Shown in pieces: positions 55,464 through 64,000 of a DNA stretch of 64,000 nucleotides. The notes beneath the pieces were generated by a model. The model was not told the origin of the DNA. It worked only from the letters and a program-made list of their open reading frames with translations, and made no database searches. A program made the position numbers and the translations under genes. The stretch's first letter is position 1. Every line of letters begins with the position of its first letter. The stretch is from an uncultured SAR116 cluster alpha proteobacterium (GTDB lineage: Bacteria; Pseudomonadota; Alphaproteobacteria; Puniceispirillales; Puniceispirillaceae), in NCBI GenBank assembly GCA_902632595.1, contig CACPDC010000001.1:1-64000 (forward strand), written 5' to 3'.

Positions 55464-55544
55464 TTTTTTTACCTATATGTTGATTAGGGTTCCAGTATTC
55501 ATTTTTTAATTACACTCAATTTGAGATAGAAAAACCACTAAATT

Positions 55545-56873
55545 TTACTCTATTTCGTGAAGAACTTTACCTATGCAATCAATTAATTCATCAATTTGGC
55601 TCTCCGTGATAATAAGAGGGGGAGAGAGTGCGATAATATCTCCCGTGGTTCTGATAAGACACCCTTTTTCAAAGGCTTTTAAAAAAGCATTAAACGCTCT
55701 TTTGGTTGGCATACCGTCAATAGCTTGCAATTCTATTGCACCTATCAACCCGATATTTCGTATGTCTATAACAAAAGGATGTTCATTTAATGAATGTAAT
55801 TTATCTTCCCAATATTTTGCTAATTTAGATCCCCTAGTTAGAAGATTTTCGTCTGAATAAGTCTCTAGCGTGCCTATTCCAGCGGCTGCTGCTATAGGGT
55901 TGCCAGAGTAAGTGTATCCGTGGAAAAATTCTATCATGTTTTCAGGCCCATTCATGAAGCTGTCATGAATTTTTTCTGTTACAATAACCGCACCCATCGG
56001 AATAACCCCGCTTGTTAACCCTTTAGCGGTTGTTATTATATCTGGAGTTACACCAAAATAATCTGCGGCAAATGGACTTCCTAATCTTCCAAAGCCTGTG
56101 ATAACTTCATCGAAAATTAGCAAGAAACCGTGCTTATCACAAATTTTTCTTATTCTTTCCAGATATCCCTTAGGAGGTATCAATACTCCTGTCGAACCGG
56201 CGATAGGTTCGATGATTACTGCTGCTATTGTGGATGGGTCATGAAGTGTTGCAATACGCTCTAACTCGTCAGCTAATTCCGCCCCATGTTCAGGCTGTCC
56301 TCTACTAAATGCATTTTTATCTGGTAAATGTGTGTGGGGAAGGTGGTCGACACCGCCGAGTAGAGTTCCAAACATTTTTCGGTTATTTACAATTCCACCC
56401 ACCGAAATTCCTCCAAAATTGACTCCGTGATAGCCCCTTTCTCGACCAATTAATCTAGTTCTTCCTCCATCTCCATTTATTTTGTGATATGCCAAAGCAA
56501 TTTTTAAAGCCGTTTCAACTGATTCTGAGCCAGAATTAGTGTAAAAAACTTTGTTCAAACCCTTAGGTGTTATATCAATCAGACGATTAGCTAACTCAAA
56601 AGCTTTAGGATGTCCCATTTGAAAAGCGGGTGCGTAATCTAGTTCTGCCACTTGGTTTTGGACAGCATTTACTATTTTTGGCCTACTGTGACCTGCATTA
56701 ACACACCATAGTCCTGCTGTGCCATCTAAGATTTTTCTACCATCGATTGTTTCATAATGCATATCTTTTGCTTTAGACAACATTCTTGGTTGAGATTTGA
56801 ATTGTCGGTTTGCTGTGAAAGGCATCCAAAATGCGTTTAAATCGTTTGGAATAACGGTTAGATTGTCGGGCAT
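55545..56873 (-). CDS. Class III omega-amino acid:pyruvate aminotransferase
   Basis: This 442-residue PLP enzyme has YTNSGSESVETALKIALAYH in the cofactor-phosphate region, LIFDEVITGFGRLG, and the PLP Lys in TTAKGLTSG. It groups by motif with beta-alanine:pyruvate and other omega-transaminases. In this context it would convert beta-alanine to malonate semialdehyde, completing the pathway begun by hydA. It is the first gene of the minus-strand operon; its promoter lies in the gap 56874-57037 shared with the MFS gene. Confidence 0.9.
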   Translation of the reverse strand: MPDNLTVIPNDLNAFWMPFTANRQFKSQPRMLSKAKDMHYETIDGRKILDGTAGLWCVNAGHSRPKIVNAVQNQVAELDYAPAFQMGHPKAFELANRLIDITPKGLNKVFYTNSGSESVETALKIALAYHKINGDGGRTRLIGRERGYHGVNFGGISVGGIVNNRKMFGTLLGGVDHLPHTHLPDKNAFSRGQPEHGAELADELERIATLHDPSTIAAVIIEPIAGSTGVLIPPKGYLERIRKICDKHGFLLIFDEVITGFGRLGSPFAADYFGVTPDIITTAKGLTSGVIPMGAVIVTEKIHDSFMNGPENMIEFFHGYTYSGNPIAAAAGIGTLETYSDENLLTRGSKLAKYWEDKLHSLNEHPFVIDIRNIGLIGAIELQAIDGMPTKRAFNAFLKAFEKGCLIRTTGDIIALSPPLIITESQIDELIDCIGKVLHEIE

Positions 56874-57037
56874 TATAAACTCACAATTATCTGTTAAAAT
56901 AAAAGATTGGTGCTTTTTAGAAACACACTGTAATTATTAATCAAATAACATTTTCATTAATTGGTCAATTTTCGATTACATGAAATTACGCATACTGAAA
57001 ATGAAATATAGATAAAAGGTATTTTAAGGTAATAAAT

Positions 57038-58237
57038 TTGAATGATCTAATAAAAATTGGCGCTAATTTTCAATTCCAAAGACTTTGGATTACTGGCACG
57101 TCATCGGGAATTGCGCGTTGGATAGAGGTAATGTGTTTTTCAGTGTTTGCATGGCAGCTTACTAAAGACGCAACTATTGCCGGATATTTAATGACACTAA
57201 GATTAACTGGGGTCTTAATTTCCAGCATCCTTTTTTTATTTATTGGGGGAAAAGTTTCTGGTCAGTTAGTTATGATTATTATGCATTTGCTTTTAGGAAT
57301 AATTTGTTTTTCAGGTTTTAACCTAGGTACGAATGAAAATTTAATTATTCCAATCTTTAGTTTTATTTCTTTTTTTTCTGGGGTGCTGTGGAGTTCTGAT
57401 TTTTCATTTAGGAGAAGAATGCTTGGAGATCGTTTGTCAAGTTCTTTAGTTGGGAAAGGCCTGGCGATAGATGTTATGTCTAGTCATGCAACACGCTTAT
57501 TAGCAATGTTAATCGGCGGTATACTCATTGCATCTGGGGAAGCCATTTATCTTTTTTGGTGTTTATTTGCTTTTTATGTGGGTCCGATAATTCTTCTCTG
57601 GTTTGAGAAGGATGAACCAAAGTCTCAAAAAAGTGTAATCTCCACCCTAAGTTCTGTTTTTGCCCAAGCCAAACAAAAGAAATCCATCATACTGGTTTTA
57701 TGTCTAACTCCCATTTTTAATATTTTTGCTTTGCCATATCTTGCGCTCATTGCCGTTATCTTCTTAGAGCGTTTCGAGGTTAGCCCATATCTTGCTGGAT
57801 TTTTTACTTCATTAGAGGGAGCAGGAGCAATTATGGGTGGGCTATTAATCTCAATTTTTCAGCCAAAAAATTTCCAACTTTCCTTCACTTCTGCTTTAAT
57901 AGCTCTTTTAGTGTCAATTTTTTTAATTGGTTGCTTTCCTTTTTTGATTGGCACCGTAATGATCTTATTTTTTGCGGGCATGATGAGTTCAATTTATTCG
58001 TCCATGCAAAGTACATTAATTTATGTGAGCTCTAAAGTCGAATTGCGTTCCCCAACGTTTTCTTTAATGACAATGGCAATCGGTTCGGGATCTCTGGGAG
58101 CCTTAAATGTTGCATGGATGGGAAAACATTTTTCTGTCTCTGAGCTAGTTATGATTATGGCAATTGAAGGTATCATTTTTCTTTCCATAATTTTAGGCAT
58201 TATTTTCTTTCTAAAAAAATTTTTTAATACAAAATAA
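57038..58237 (+). CDS. MFS transporter
   Basis: A 399-residue membrane protein with about 12 helices and a central loop (about 190-215). The start is a TTG with an AAGGT box. The sequence is of the MFS_1/MFS_3 type, with TSLEGAGAIMGGLLISIFQP in the second half. The substrate is unknown, though the location between the pyrimidine and F420 genes suggests a related compound or a product exporter. Confidence 0.85.
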   Translation: MNDLIKIGANFQFQRLWITGTSSGIARWIEVMCFSVFAWQLTKDATIAGYLMTLRLTGVLISSILFLFIGGKVSGQLVMIIMHLLLGIICFSGFNLGTNENLIIPIFSFISFFSGVLWSSDFSFRRRMLGDRLSSSLVGKGLAIDVMSSHATRLLAMLIGGILIASGEAIYLFWCLFAFYVGPIILLWFEKDEPKSQKSVISTLSSVFAQAKQKKSIILVLCLTPIFNIFALPYLALIAVIFLERFEVSPYLAGFFTSLEGAGAIMGGLLISIFQPKNFQLSFTSALIALLVSIFLIGCFPFLIGTVMILFFAGMMSSIYSSMQSTLIYVSSKVELRSPTFSLMTMAIGSGSLGALNVAWMGKHFSVSELVMIMAIEGIIFLSIILGIIFFLKKFFNTK

Positions 58238-58354
58238 AGAATAATTGTTTTGGGAATGATTTTTGACACAATTGAGAGATGTGAGATAATTATCCCGATA
58301 TTTAGCATATTTAGCATTTTCGTATGGTGACAATATTAAGTTTTTGTTACTAAA

Positions 58355-58371
58355 ACTGTTAGACAGACAGT
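58355..58371. promoter_or_regulatory. Inverted repeat upstream of cofG
   Basis: ACTGT and ACAGT with a 7-base spacer lie about 40 bases before the cofG start; the site may lie near the promoter of the F420 operon. It is short and could be chance. Confidence 0.3.
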
Positions 58372-58410
58372 ACTAGGTTTGTTAGCCTTTGCCTTTATTT
58401 GAGGTGAGAT

Positions 58411-59535
58411 ATGAGTCCTTTTTATAACGAACTGCAGTTTGCACCTTTAAATGAGATTCTTACAACAGCTTCCTCAATTCGTGACAAAAATTGGGGTAGA
58501 ACAATTACATATTCTAGAAAGGTTTTTGTGCCTCTAACAAATATGTGTAGGGATACTTGCGGTTATTGTACGTTTGTAAAACACCCGTCTGACTCTGATG
58601 CTCGAATTATGACACCAGAACAAGTTTTAAAAGAAGCAAAAAAGGGACAGAAAAAAGGTTGCAAGGAGTTATTATTTAGCCTAGGAGAAAAACCAGAACT
58701 CCGTTACAAAGAAGCAAAAAATGCCCTTGGTTTTTTGGGTTACAAAAACATGACTGATTATTTGGCGGACATGTGTCAGCTAATTATATCTGAAACTTCG
58801 CTTCTACCTCACGTAAATGCTGGTACGCTTTCCGATAATGAAATTGATAAACTAAGACCTTACAGTGCTTCTATGGGGATGATGCTAGAAACAATATCAA
58901 AACGACTTTCAAAAAAAGGAATGCCCCATTTTGCCTGTCCTGACAAGATGCCTTTATTGCGAATAAGAACTATTAGAAAAGCCGGAGAGAAAAGGGTGCC
59001 CTTTACTACAGGGCTTTTAATTGGTATCGGGGAAACCTGGGATGAACGTATCGAAGCGTTGGAAATGATAAATTTGTTAAATAAAGAATATGCACATATC
59101 CAAGAAGTAATCATCCAAAATTTTCAGCGCAAACCTGATATAAGCATGTCAGAGCATGAAGAGCCAACTCTTGAGGACATGTTGAGGACTATAGCTGCAG
59201 CAAGAATAATTCTTGATCCCGAGATAAGTTTACAAGCGCCCCCTAATCTACACGAGCGACATATAGATTATTTGCGAGCAGGCATAAATGACTGGGGGGG
59301 AATTAGCCCAGTAACTATAGATTTTATTAATCCCCAGCACGAATGGCCAGAGATTAGTAAATTAAAAGAAAACTGTGCAACAGTAGATTTCGATTTAAAA
59401 GAGAGATTGACTATATATCCCAAGTTTATAAAGGAACGAAGAACATATTTGGATTCAAATTTAGCAAATAGGATATCGATCTTGGCGAGAGAAGATGGTC
59501 TTGCTTTTGAACAGACATTGGAAGCTGCACAATGA
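58411..59535 (+). CDS. cofG: FO synthase subunit 1 (7,8-didemethyl-8-hydroxy-5-deazariboflavin synthase)
   Basis: This 374-residue radical SAM enzyme performs the second half of FO synthesis, the deazaflavin core of coenzyme F420. The [4Fe-4S] motif is C46-x3-C50-x2-C53 (CRDTCGYC). SLGEKPE and the later NFQRKP and GGISPVTIDFIN fit CofG. In actinobacteria CofG and CofH are fused as FbiC; here they are separate genes. Its stop overlaps the cofH start by 4 bases. It has a GAGGTGAG ribosome binding site. Confidence 0.95.
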   Translation: MSPFYNELQFAPLNEILTTASSIRDKNWGRTITYSRKVFVPLTNMCRDTCGYCTFVKHPSDSDARIMTPEQVLKEAKKGQKKGCKELLFSLGEKPELRYKEAKNALGFLGYKNMTDYLADMCQLIISETSLLPHVNAGTLSDNEIDKLRPYSASMGMMLETISKRLSKKGMPHFACPDKMPLLRIRTIRKAGEKRVPFTTGLLIGIGETWDERIEALEMINLLNKEYAHIQEVIIQNFQRKPDISMSEHEEPTLEDMLRTIAAARIILDPEISLQAPPNLHERHIDYLRAGINDWGGISPVTIDFINPQHEWPEISKLKENCATVDFDLKERLTIYPKFIKERRTYLDSNLANRISILAREDGLAFEQTLEAAQ

Positions 59536-60809
59536 ACAGTTTGATGACCAATGAGGGAAAACTTAACACTACAGAATTTGAACGGATTCTTGGGAATGCA
59601 ACCAAAGAGGTTAGCCATATTTTATTCAAAGCTTTGGAGGGAAAAGAGGTTAGTGTTTCTGAAGGAGTGACTTTATTTGAGCAGCGCAACAAGCAAGCTG
59701 AGTCTAATCGTGAAGCAATTTATGCTACCGCAGACATAATGCGTTCAAAAGTAAATGGAGAGCGTGTTAGCTTTGTAGTAAATCGAAATATTAATTTTAC
59801 AAATGTGTGTTACATGGGCTGCCGATTTTGCGGGTTTGCAAAGCGAAAAGAGGATAACAACGCCGAATGGCTCTCACCAGAAGAAGTAACCATGCGAGCA
59901 CAAGAGGCGTGGGCCCGGGGTGCCACCGAAGTTTGTATACAGGGAGGGTTGCATCCAAATATGCCTGCCACCCATTATCGTGATATCATTCTCGCAATTA
60001 AATCTGAATTGCCTGAGATGCATATTCATGCTTTTTCGCCATTTGAGATTTGGTATGGCTCTCGCAAAAGTAAAATGAATTATTGTGATTTTATAAATGA
60101 TTTAAAAGAGTGTGGTTTAAATTCCATGCCTGGAACAGCTGCGGAGATTCTTGATACCGAGGTGCGTAAAAAGCTTACTCAAAATAAGCTAAGCGCGGAA
60201 GAATGGACTAAAATTATTCGCTCAGCGCATTCTGTTGGAATGCCCACTACAGCAACCATAATGTATGGACATGTAGATGGACCTATTCATTGGTCAAACC
60301 ACATTGCTCTTTTGCGTCAAATTCAGCGCGAGACTGGCGGATTTACGGAATTAGTACCGCTCAGTTTTGTTCATAGCGATAGCCCTCTTTATAAAGATAA
60401 CCCTTTCGAAGTGCGTCCTGGACCAACAACAGAAGAGGTTGATTTAATGCACGCTGTTTCACGAATTATGTTAAATGGTCTTATAAACAATATTCAGGTG
60501 AGCTGGACTAAGTTGGGAATTGAACGAGCGAGCCAAATGCTTTCTAGAGGGGTGAATGATTTGGGTGGAACGTTGATGAATGAGAGTATCTCGCGTTCTG
60601 CGGGTTCCCAACATGGTCAAGAAGTAACTGCGTTCGAATTGTGCAAGGTTATTAGGTCAGTGGGCCGAGTGCCGGTGCGGCGCAATACTAATTATGAAAT
60701 TTTGGAAATCTTTCAAAACCATGATCCTGAAGATGTTACACCTCTAGTTTCAAGAAAAGGTCATGACCCGTTGTCATTTCTTGATATGTTTCCTGAGGTG
60801 AGCAAATGA
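59532..60809 (+). CDS. cofH: FO synthase subunit 2 (5-amino-6-ribitylaminouracil:tyrosine 4-hydroxyphenyl transferase)
   Basis: This 425-residue radical SAM enzyme joins tyrosine-derived 4-hydroxybenzyl to 5-amino-6-(D-ribitylamino)uracil. The cluster motif is C93-x3-C97-x2-C100 (CYMGCRFC). CIQGGLHPNMPATHY and PGTAAEILDTEVR are CofH/MqnE-family signatures. The first 60 residues are an extension before the usual core. It overlaps cofG and cofD. Confidence 0.95.
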   Translation: MNSLMTNEGKLNTTEFERILGNATKEVSHILFKALEGKEVSVSEGVTLFEQRNKQAESNREAIYATADIMRSKVNGERVSFVVNRNINFTNVCYMGCRFCGFAKRKEDNNAEWLSPEEVTMRAQEAWARGATEVCIQGGLHPNMPATHYRDIILAIKSELPEMHIHAFSPFEIWYGSRKSKMNYCDFINDLKECGLNSMPGTAAEILDTEVRKKLTQNKLSAEEWTKIIRSAHSVGMPTTATIMYGHVDGPIHWSNHIALLRQIQRETGGFTELVPLSFVHSDSPLYKDNPFEVRPGPTTEEVDLMHAVSRIMLNGLINNIQVSWTKLGIERASQMLSRGVNDLGGTLMNESISRSAGSQHGQEVTAFELCKVIRSVGRVPVRRNTNYEILEIFQNHDPEDVTPLVSRKGHDPLSFLDMFPEVSK

Positions 60810-61750
60810 CACGCGTGACACTTTTAGCGGGTGGAGTAGGAGGCGCAAAAATGGCTGAAGGGTTTGACATGAATAAAGATGTTGAACTCACAATAATCGG
60901 TAATGTTGCAGATGACGATGAATTCCATGGTTTATGGGTGTCGCCGGATATTGACACAATTATCTACACATTATCTGGCAAGATTAATAGAAGTCAAGGA
61001 TGGGGTGTGAGTGACGAGGGTCATCGTGCCCTTGATGTTTTGAAGGAACTAGGAAAAGAAACTTGGATGTTTCTAGGAGACCGAGATTTTGGTTTACATA
61101 TCTACCGAACCGAGCGGCTGAAGAACGGTGACCTGCCTACCTCTATTACTCACGATATATCTAAGCAATTTGGATTATCTTCTAAAATAGTTTTACCCAC
61201 TGACGACAAGGTGCAAACGAAAGTGAGAACCCATAATGGATGGCAAACTTTTCAGGAATATTTCGTTCGAGATAAATGTATTCCAGAGGTGCTTGAACTC
61301 CATTATGAAGGTTTATTGCAATCTTCAATAAATCCAGAAGCAGAAAACAGTATTATTGGGGCTGAGTTGATCGTTTTAGCGCCATCTAACCCCCTTGTAA
61401 GTATAACGCCGATCATCGAAATACCTGGATTTAGAAACGCACTTCAAAAGACAACGGCTCCAATCCTAGCTGTATCGCCGTTGATAGCAGGAAAAGTTAT
61501 AAAAGGGCCTGCTGATAAAATGCTTCATTCTCTTGGCTACAGATCAGATGTATTAGGAATTGCGCAATATTATCAAGATGTTGTATCTCATTTATTAATT
61601 GACAACCAAGACAGTGGTTTTTTAGAGGATATCAGTTCCACTGGTATAAAAACCTACTGTACAGATATACTGATGAAAGACGCAAAAGGAAAAGAACGTT
61701 TGGCACAAGAAATATTAAATATTTTTCATTCTTTGGAGATAAAAAGGTGA
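60806..61750 (+). CDS. cofD: 2-phospho-L-lactate (or analogue) transferase
   Basis: A 314-residue CofD-family enzyme that transfers the phospholactate/PEP-like group from the GDP- or GPP-linked intermediate to FO. The N-terminal LLAGGVGGAKMAEGF is the family signature, followed by NVADDDEFHG and SPDIDTIIYTLSG. The side-chain donor (2-phospholactate, PEP or 3-phosphoglycerate) cannot be told by eye. Overlaps on both sides place it in one translational unit with cofH and cofC. Confidence 0.95.
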   Translation: MTRVTLLAGGVGGAKMAEGFDMNKDVELTIIGNVADDDEFHGLWVSPDIDTIIYTLSGKINRSQGWGVSDEGHRALDVLKELGKETWMFLGDRDFGLHIYRTERLKNGDLPTSITHDISKQFGLSSKIVLPTDDKVQTKVRTHNGWQTFQEYFVRDKCIPEVLELHYEGLLQSSINPEAENSIIGAELIVLAPSNPLVSITPIIEIPGFRNALQKTTAPILAVSPLIAGKVIKGPADKMLHSLGYRSDVLGIAQYYQDVVSHLLIDNQDSGFLEDISSTGIKTYCTDILMKDAKGKERLAQEILNIFHSLEIKR

Positions 61751-62361
61751 GTACTTTAATTACTATTCCTATGAAAAATTTGTCAGAATGCAAGACAAGG
61801 CTGGCCGGCAGTCTTGGAGAAAAGGCGCGCTCGGATTTAGCTCGTCTTCTTTATATCAGAACGCTTGAATTTATTACTCCTTTAGCTCGTCAGTTTGGTT
61901 ATGATGTTGCCGTAGTAACACGATCACCAGATGCCATCTCCATGGCCAAAGAGTTCGAAATACAAATTATTGCAGAACCAAATTACGGAACGCTATCCCA
62001 AGCAGCAAGATTGGCGGGTGAATGGGCCAACGCTAACGGATATACCCGACTTTGCGTGATACCAGCAGATTTGGTAGCGCCAGACAGTGAGGAAATGATA
62101 AAATTTCTCGAAAGCAAAGCGCTTGTAACTATTTGTCCTTCAGTAGATCAAGGAACAAATGCATTGATGCTTTCTCCACCGAATGCTATCGAATTTCATT
62201 ATGGTTCTATGTCAGCTTTGGCGCACTTTAACGCGGCAAAAATTGCAGGTCTTAAACCAGTTTTGATGCCTCTTGCAAGTCTGAGTTTTGATTTAGACCA
62301 TACGGATTGTCTTCATCGGGCATATTCAGTGGTACCCGAAATCAAGGAAGTTTGTAGATGA
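61747..62361 (+). CDS. cofC: 2-phospho-L-lactate guanylyltransferase family
   Basis: A 204-residue GTP-dependent nucleotidyltransferase that activates the three-carbon phosphate acid for CofD. It starts at a GTG that overlaps the cofD stop. The motif IPMKNLSECKTRLAGSLGEK is the CofC/MobA-like nucleotide loop; IPADLVAP is the metal Asp region. The donor preference is unknown. Confidence 0.92.
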   Translation: MSTLITIPMKNLSECKTRLAGSLGEKARSDLARLLYIRTLEFITPLARQFGYDVAVVTRSPDAISMAKEFEIQIIAEPNYGTLSQAARLAGEWANANGYTRLCVIPADLVAPDSEEMIKFLESKALVTICPSVDQGTNALMLSPPNAIEFHYGSMSALAHFNAAKIAGLKPVLMPLASLSFDLDHTDCLHRAYSVVPEIKEVCR

Positions 62362-63128
62362 ATAATGGTGTACAAATTTTTGTAATTGAGGGTATTCCAG
62401 ATATCCAACCGGGTGATAAACTCGATCAAATTATAGGAAAATGCTTAGAAGAGGGTGGGGGTGTTAGAGAACACGATATTTTATGTATTGCACATAAAAT
62501 TATCTCGAAGGCTGAGGGTAATTTAATCAAGTTATCCGATGTAAGACCGTCTAAGGAAGCGCATCAATATGCCAAAGAGTTAAACAAAAACCCAGAAAAA
62601 GTTGAGGTAATCCTATCACAATCAAAAAGAGTGGTTCGTTCCTTTAAGCACCCGAGACAAACTGAAGGAACAATGATATGCGAACATAAACTTGGTTTTA
62701 TTTCTGCTAACGCGGCAGTCGACGAGTCTAATAGCGATTTAGGAACTTTAATTACTCTGCCGGATGAACCTGACTTAAGTGCAAAACTCTTAGGGAAATC
62801 TTTAGAAAAGCGTTTTGGTGTGACACTTGGAGTGGTAATTACGGATACATTTGGTCGACCTTGGCGTCTCGGCCAGGTTAATGTTGCAATAGGTCTCTAC
62901 AAAGTCCCAACAAAAATATCTGAAATAGGGACTAAAGATGGATGGGGTAGGCAACTTTTGGTCACAGAACCAGCATTTTCTGACGAAATAGCTGCCGCCT
63001 CTGGACTTGTCATTAAAAAAGCAGCAAAGACCCCATTGGTAGTGGTACGTGGTGCAAAATGGACGCCGCTTTATTCAACAAAATCGCAAGATATTTTGCG
63101 TGATAGTACGGAGGATATGTTTAGATGA
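62358..63128 (+). CDS. cofE: Coenzyme F420-0:L-glutamate ligase
   Basis: A 256-residue GTP-dependent ligase that adds the gamma-linked glutamate tail to F420-0. [30 protein letters not shown] and the C-terminal APL-like end fit. Only the CofE domain is present; the C-terminal FMN reductase domain of actinobacterial FbiB is missing, so dehydro-F420 may be reduced by another enzyme or not needed. It overlaps cofC and the next gene by 4 bases each. Confidence 0.95.
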   Translation: MNNGVQIFVIEGIPDIQPGDKLDQIIGKCLEEGGGVREHDILCIAHKIISKAEGNLIKLSDVRPSKEAHQYAKELNKNPEKVEVILSQSKRVVRSFKHPRQTEGTMICEHKLGFISANAAVDESNSDLGTLITLPDEPDLSAKLLGKSLEKRFGVTLGVVITDTFGRPWRLGQVNVAIGLYKVPTKISEIGTKDGWGRQLLVTEPAFSDEIAAASGLVIKKAAKTPLVVVRGAKWTPLYSTKSQDILRDSTEDMFR

Positions 63129-63793
63129 CATTGGCAATAATTGGTGGTACTGGACCGCAGGGACAAGGCCTCGCTCTTCGCTTTGCCTTAGCTGGTATAA
63201 GCGTAGCAATAGGCTCTCGTGACCAAAATAGAGCCTCGGAGATTGCGGAAAATCTATGTAATAAACTTCCTAATGGCAGCTCACATATTACTGGTTATGA
63301 TAATCAAGTGGCAATCCAAAAAGCAGATGAGATGGTAATCCTTGCAGTACCTTGGTCTGGACACAATTCAACGCTTCGGGAGATAAAAAACGTACTTAAA
63401 AATAAAATTTTGGTGGATATTGTTGTACCCTTGAAAGAGGGTGACCCAAAAAAAGTTGAAATGCCGCTAGAAGGTTCAGCGACTGAAGCCGCTCAAGCGC
63501 TCCTAGGTAATGAGACAACAGTTATTGGGGCTTTGCATAATGTTTCGGCTCATACACTAAATGATTTGGATGCAAAAATTAACTGTGATGTACTTGTATG
63601 CGGAAATGATTTAGATTCAAGAAAAAAAGTTATGAAATTAATCGAAAAACTTGGTGTGAAAGCCTATAATGCCGGAGATGCGGAAGCCGCGCGTTGTATA
63701 GAGGCCTTAACAGCTATTCTTATTCGTATTAATATATCAAAAGTGGTACCTTTTAGTCATGCAGGTATAAATATCTGGGCACCCGAAAAATAA
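63125..63793 (+). CDS. fno: NADPH:F420 oxidoreductase
   Basis: A 222-residue Rossmann protein that moves hydride between NADP(H) and F420. The nucleotide loop [19 protein letters not shown] and GSRD, which favours NADPH, are at residues 5-33. [15 protein letters not shown] is a Fno-family segment. In this operon it would supply F420H2 for the following oxidoreductase. Its stop is 18 bases before the next ATG. Confidence 0.93.
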   Translation: MTLAIIGGTGPQGQGLALRFALAGISVAIGSRDQNRASEIAENLCNKLPNGSSHITGYDNQVAIQKADEMVILAVPWSGHNSTLREIKNVLKNKILVDIVVPLKEGDPKKVEMPLEGSATEAAQALLGNETTVIGALHNVSAHTLNDLDAKINCDVLVCGNDLDSRKKVMKLIEKLGVKAYNAGDAEAARCIEALTAILIRINISKVVPFSHAGINIWAPEK

Positions 63794-63811
63794 CGTTAAT
63801 GGAGGAATAAA

Positions 63812-64000
63812 ATGGAATTTGGCATTACATTTAAAGGTGTGGTTGATCCAGTAAATGCAAGAAAGCTTGTTGCTCAGGCTGAAGAAGCAGGGTTTACTTA
63901 TTGTTGGTTTTTTGACAGTCATATTTTATGGCGTGAGAGTTTTCCTGCAATGGCGATGTGCATGGAACATACCAAAAAAATGCGTTTTGGTCCATGTGTA
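63812..64000 (+). CDS. Luciferase-like F420-dependent oxidoreductase, 3' part beyond the window
   Basis: 63 codons are visible, starting MEFGITFKGVVDPVNARKLV after a perfect GGAGG box (63801-63805). The pattern, with AEEAGFTYCWFFDSHILWRE, is that of the LLM class of flavin/F420 enzymes related to methylenetetrahydromethanopterin reductase. From memory, one F420-dependent subgroup in proteobacteria (TIGR03842) is often encoded near hydantoinase/dihydropyrimidinase genes, as here. The substrate is unknown; a pyrimidine-ring reductase role is my inference. Confidence 0.85.
   Translation, partial: MEFGITFKGVVDPVNARKLVAQAEEAGFTYCWFFDSHILWRESFPAMAMCMEHTKKMRFGPCV

Overview
The window looks like the chromosome of an AT-rich heterotrophic alphaproteobacterium, probably marine. 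Three things suggest this: the gene order rpmG-rnr-topA-plsY-pyrC-pyrB-ruvX next to gatCAB, an EipB/DUF1849 envelope protein, and the many solute importers. I cannot name a genus.

Region 1 (1-16.5 kb) is core genome. It holds RNase D (cut by the window edge), EipB, a ROK sugar kinase, L33, RNase R, topoisomerase I, PlsY, a dihydroorotase-like protein whose HxH metal motif is missing, aspartate carbamoyltransferase, RuvX, the GatCAB amidotransferase, a LysR regulator and tRNA-Ser(GCU).

Region 2 (16.44-36.17 kb) is a genomic island inserted at the 3' end of the tRNA-Ser gene. A direct repeat of about 64 bp, starting with the last 14 bases of the tRNA, flanks it. Paired 12-bp repeats lie just inside each end. 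A P4-type integrase and an AlpA-like regulator sit at the left end. The island carries several PD-(D/E)XK-type nuclease candidates (DUF2779, a NucS-like protein, DUF2130), a compact cassette of overlapping small genes, gene remnants, and a six-gene operon that looks like an anti-phage system: beta-class DNA methyltransferase, PLD-nuclease/SF2 helicase, 66-aa protein, DndD-like SMC ATPase, 121-aa protein, and a 689-aa protein that fuses an RNA polymerase alpha-CTD-like domain to a sigma-70 region 4. A Cas4-like nuclease lies just outside the right junction, and a truncated copy of its 3' end lies inside the left end, so the island probably grew by accretion.

Region 3 (37-57 kb) is a transport and catabolism region: DMT and TauE exporters, a GFA-family protein, an aldehyde dehydrogenase, a BMP-type nucleoside ABC importer followed by a CodA-like deaminase, then on the opposite strand an NMT1/THI5-type ABC importer, dihydropyrimidinase, a beta-ureidopropionase-type hydrolase and a beta-alanine/omega-aminotransferase. 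Together these supply uptake, deamination and the later steps of reductive pyrimidine breakdown. The ring-reducing dihydropyrimidine dehydrogenase is not in the window.

Region 4 (57-64 kb) is an MFS transporter followed by a tightly overlapping coenzyme F420 operon: cofG, cofH, cofD, cofC, cofE, NADPH:F420 reductase, and the start of a luciferase-like F420-dependent oxidoreductase. Its position beside the pyrimidine genes suggests that the missing ring-reduction step is carried out by an F420H2-dependent enzyme. I regard this as the most interesting hypothesis in the window; the alpha-CTD/sigma-4 defence operon is the second.
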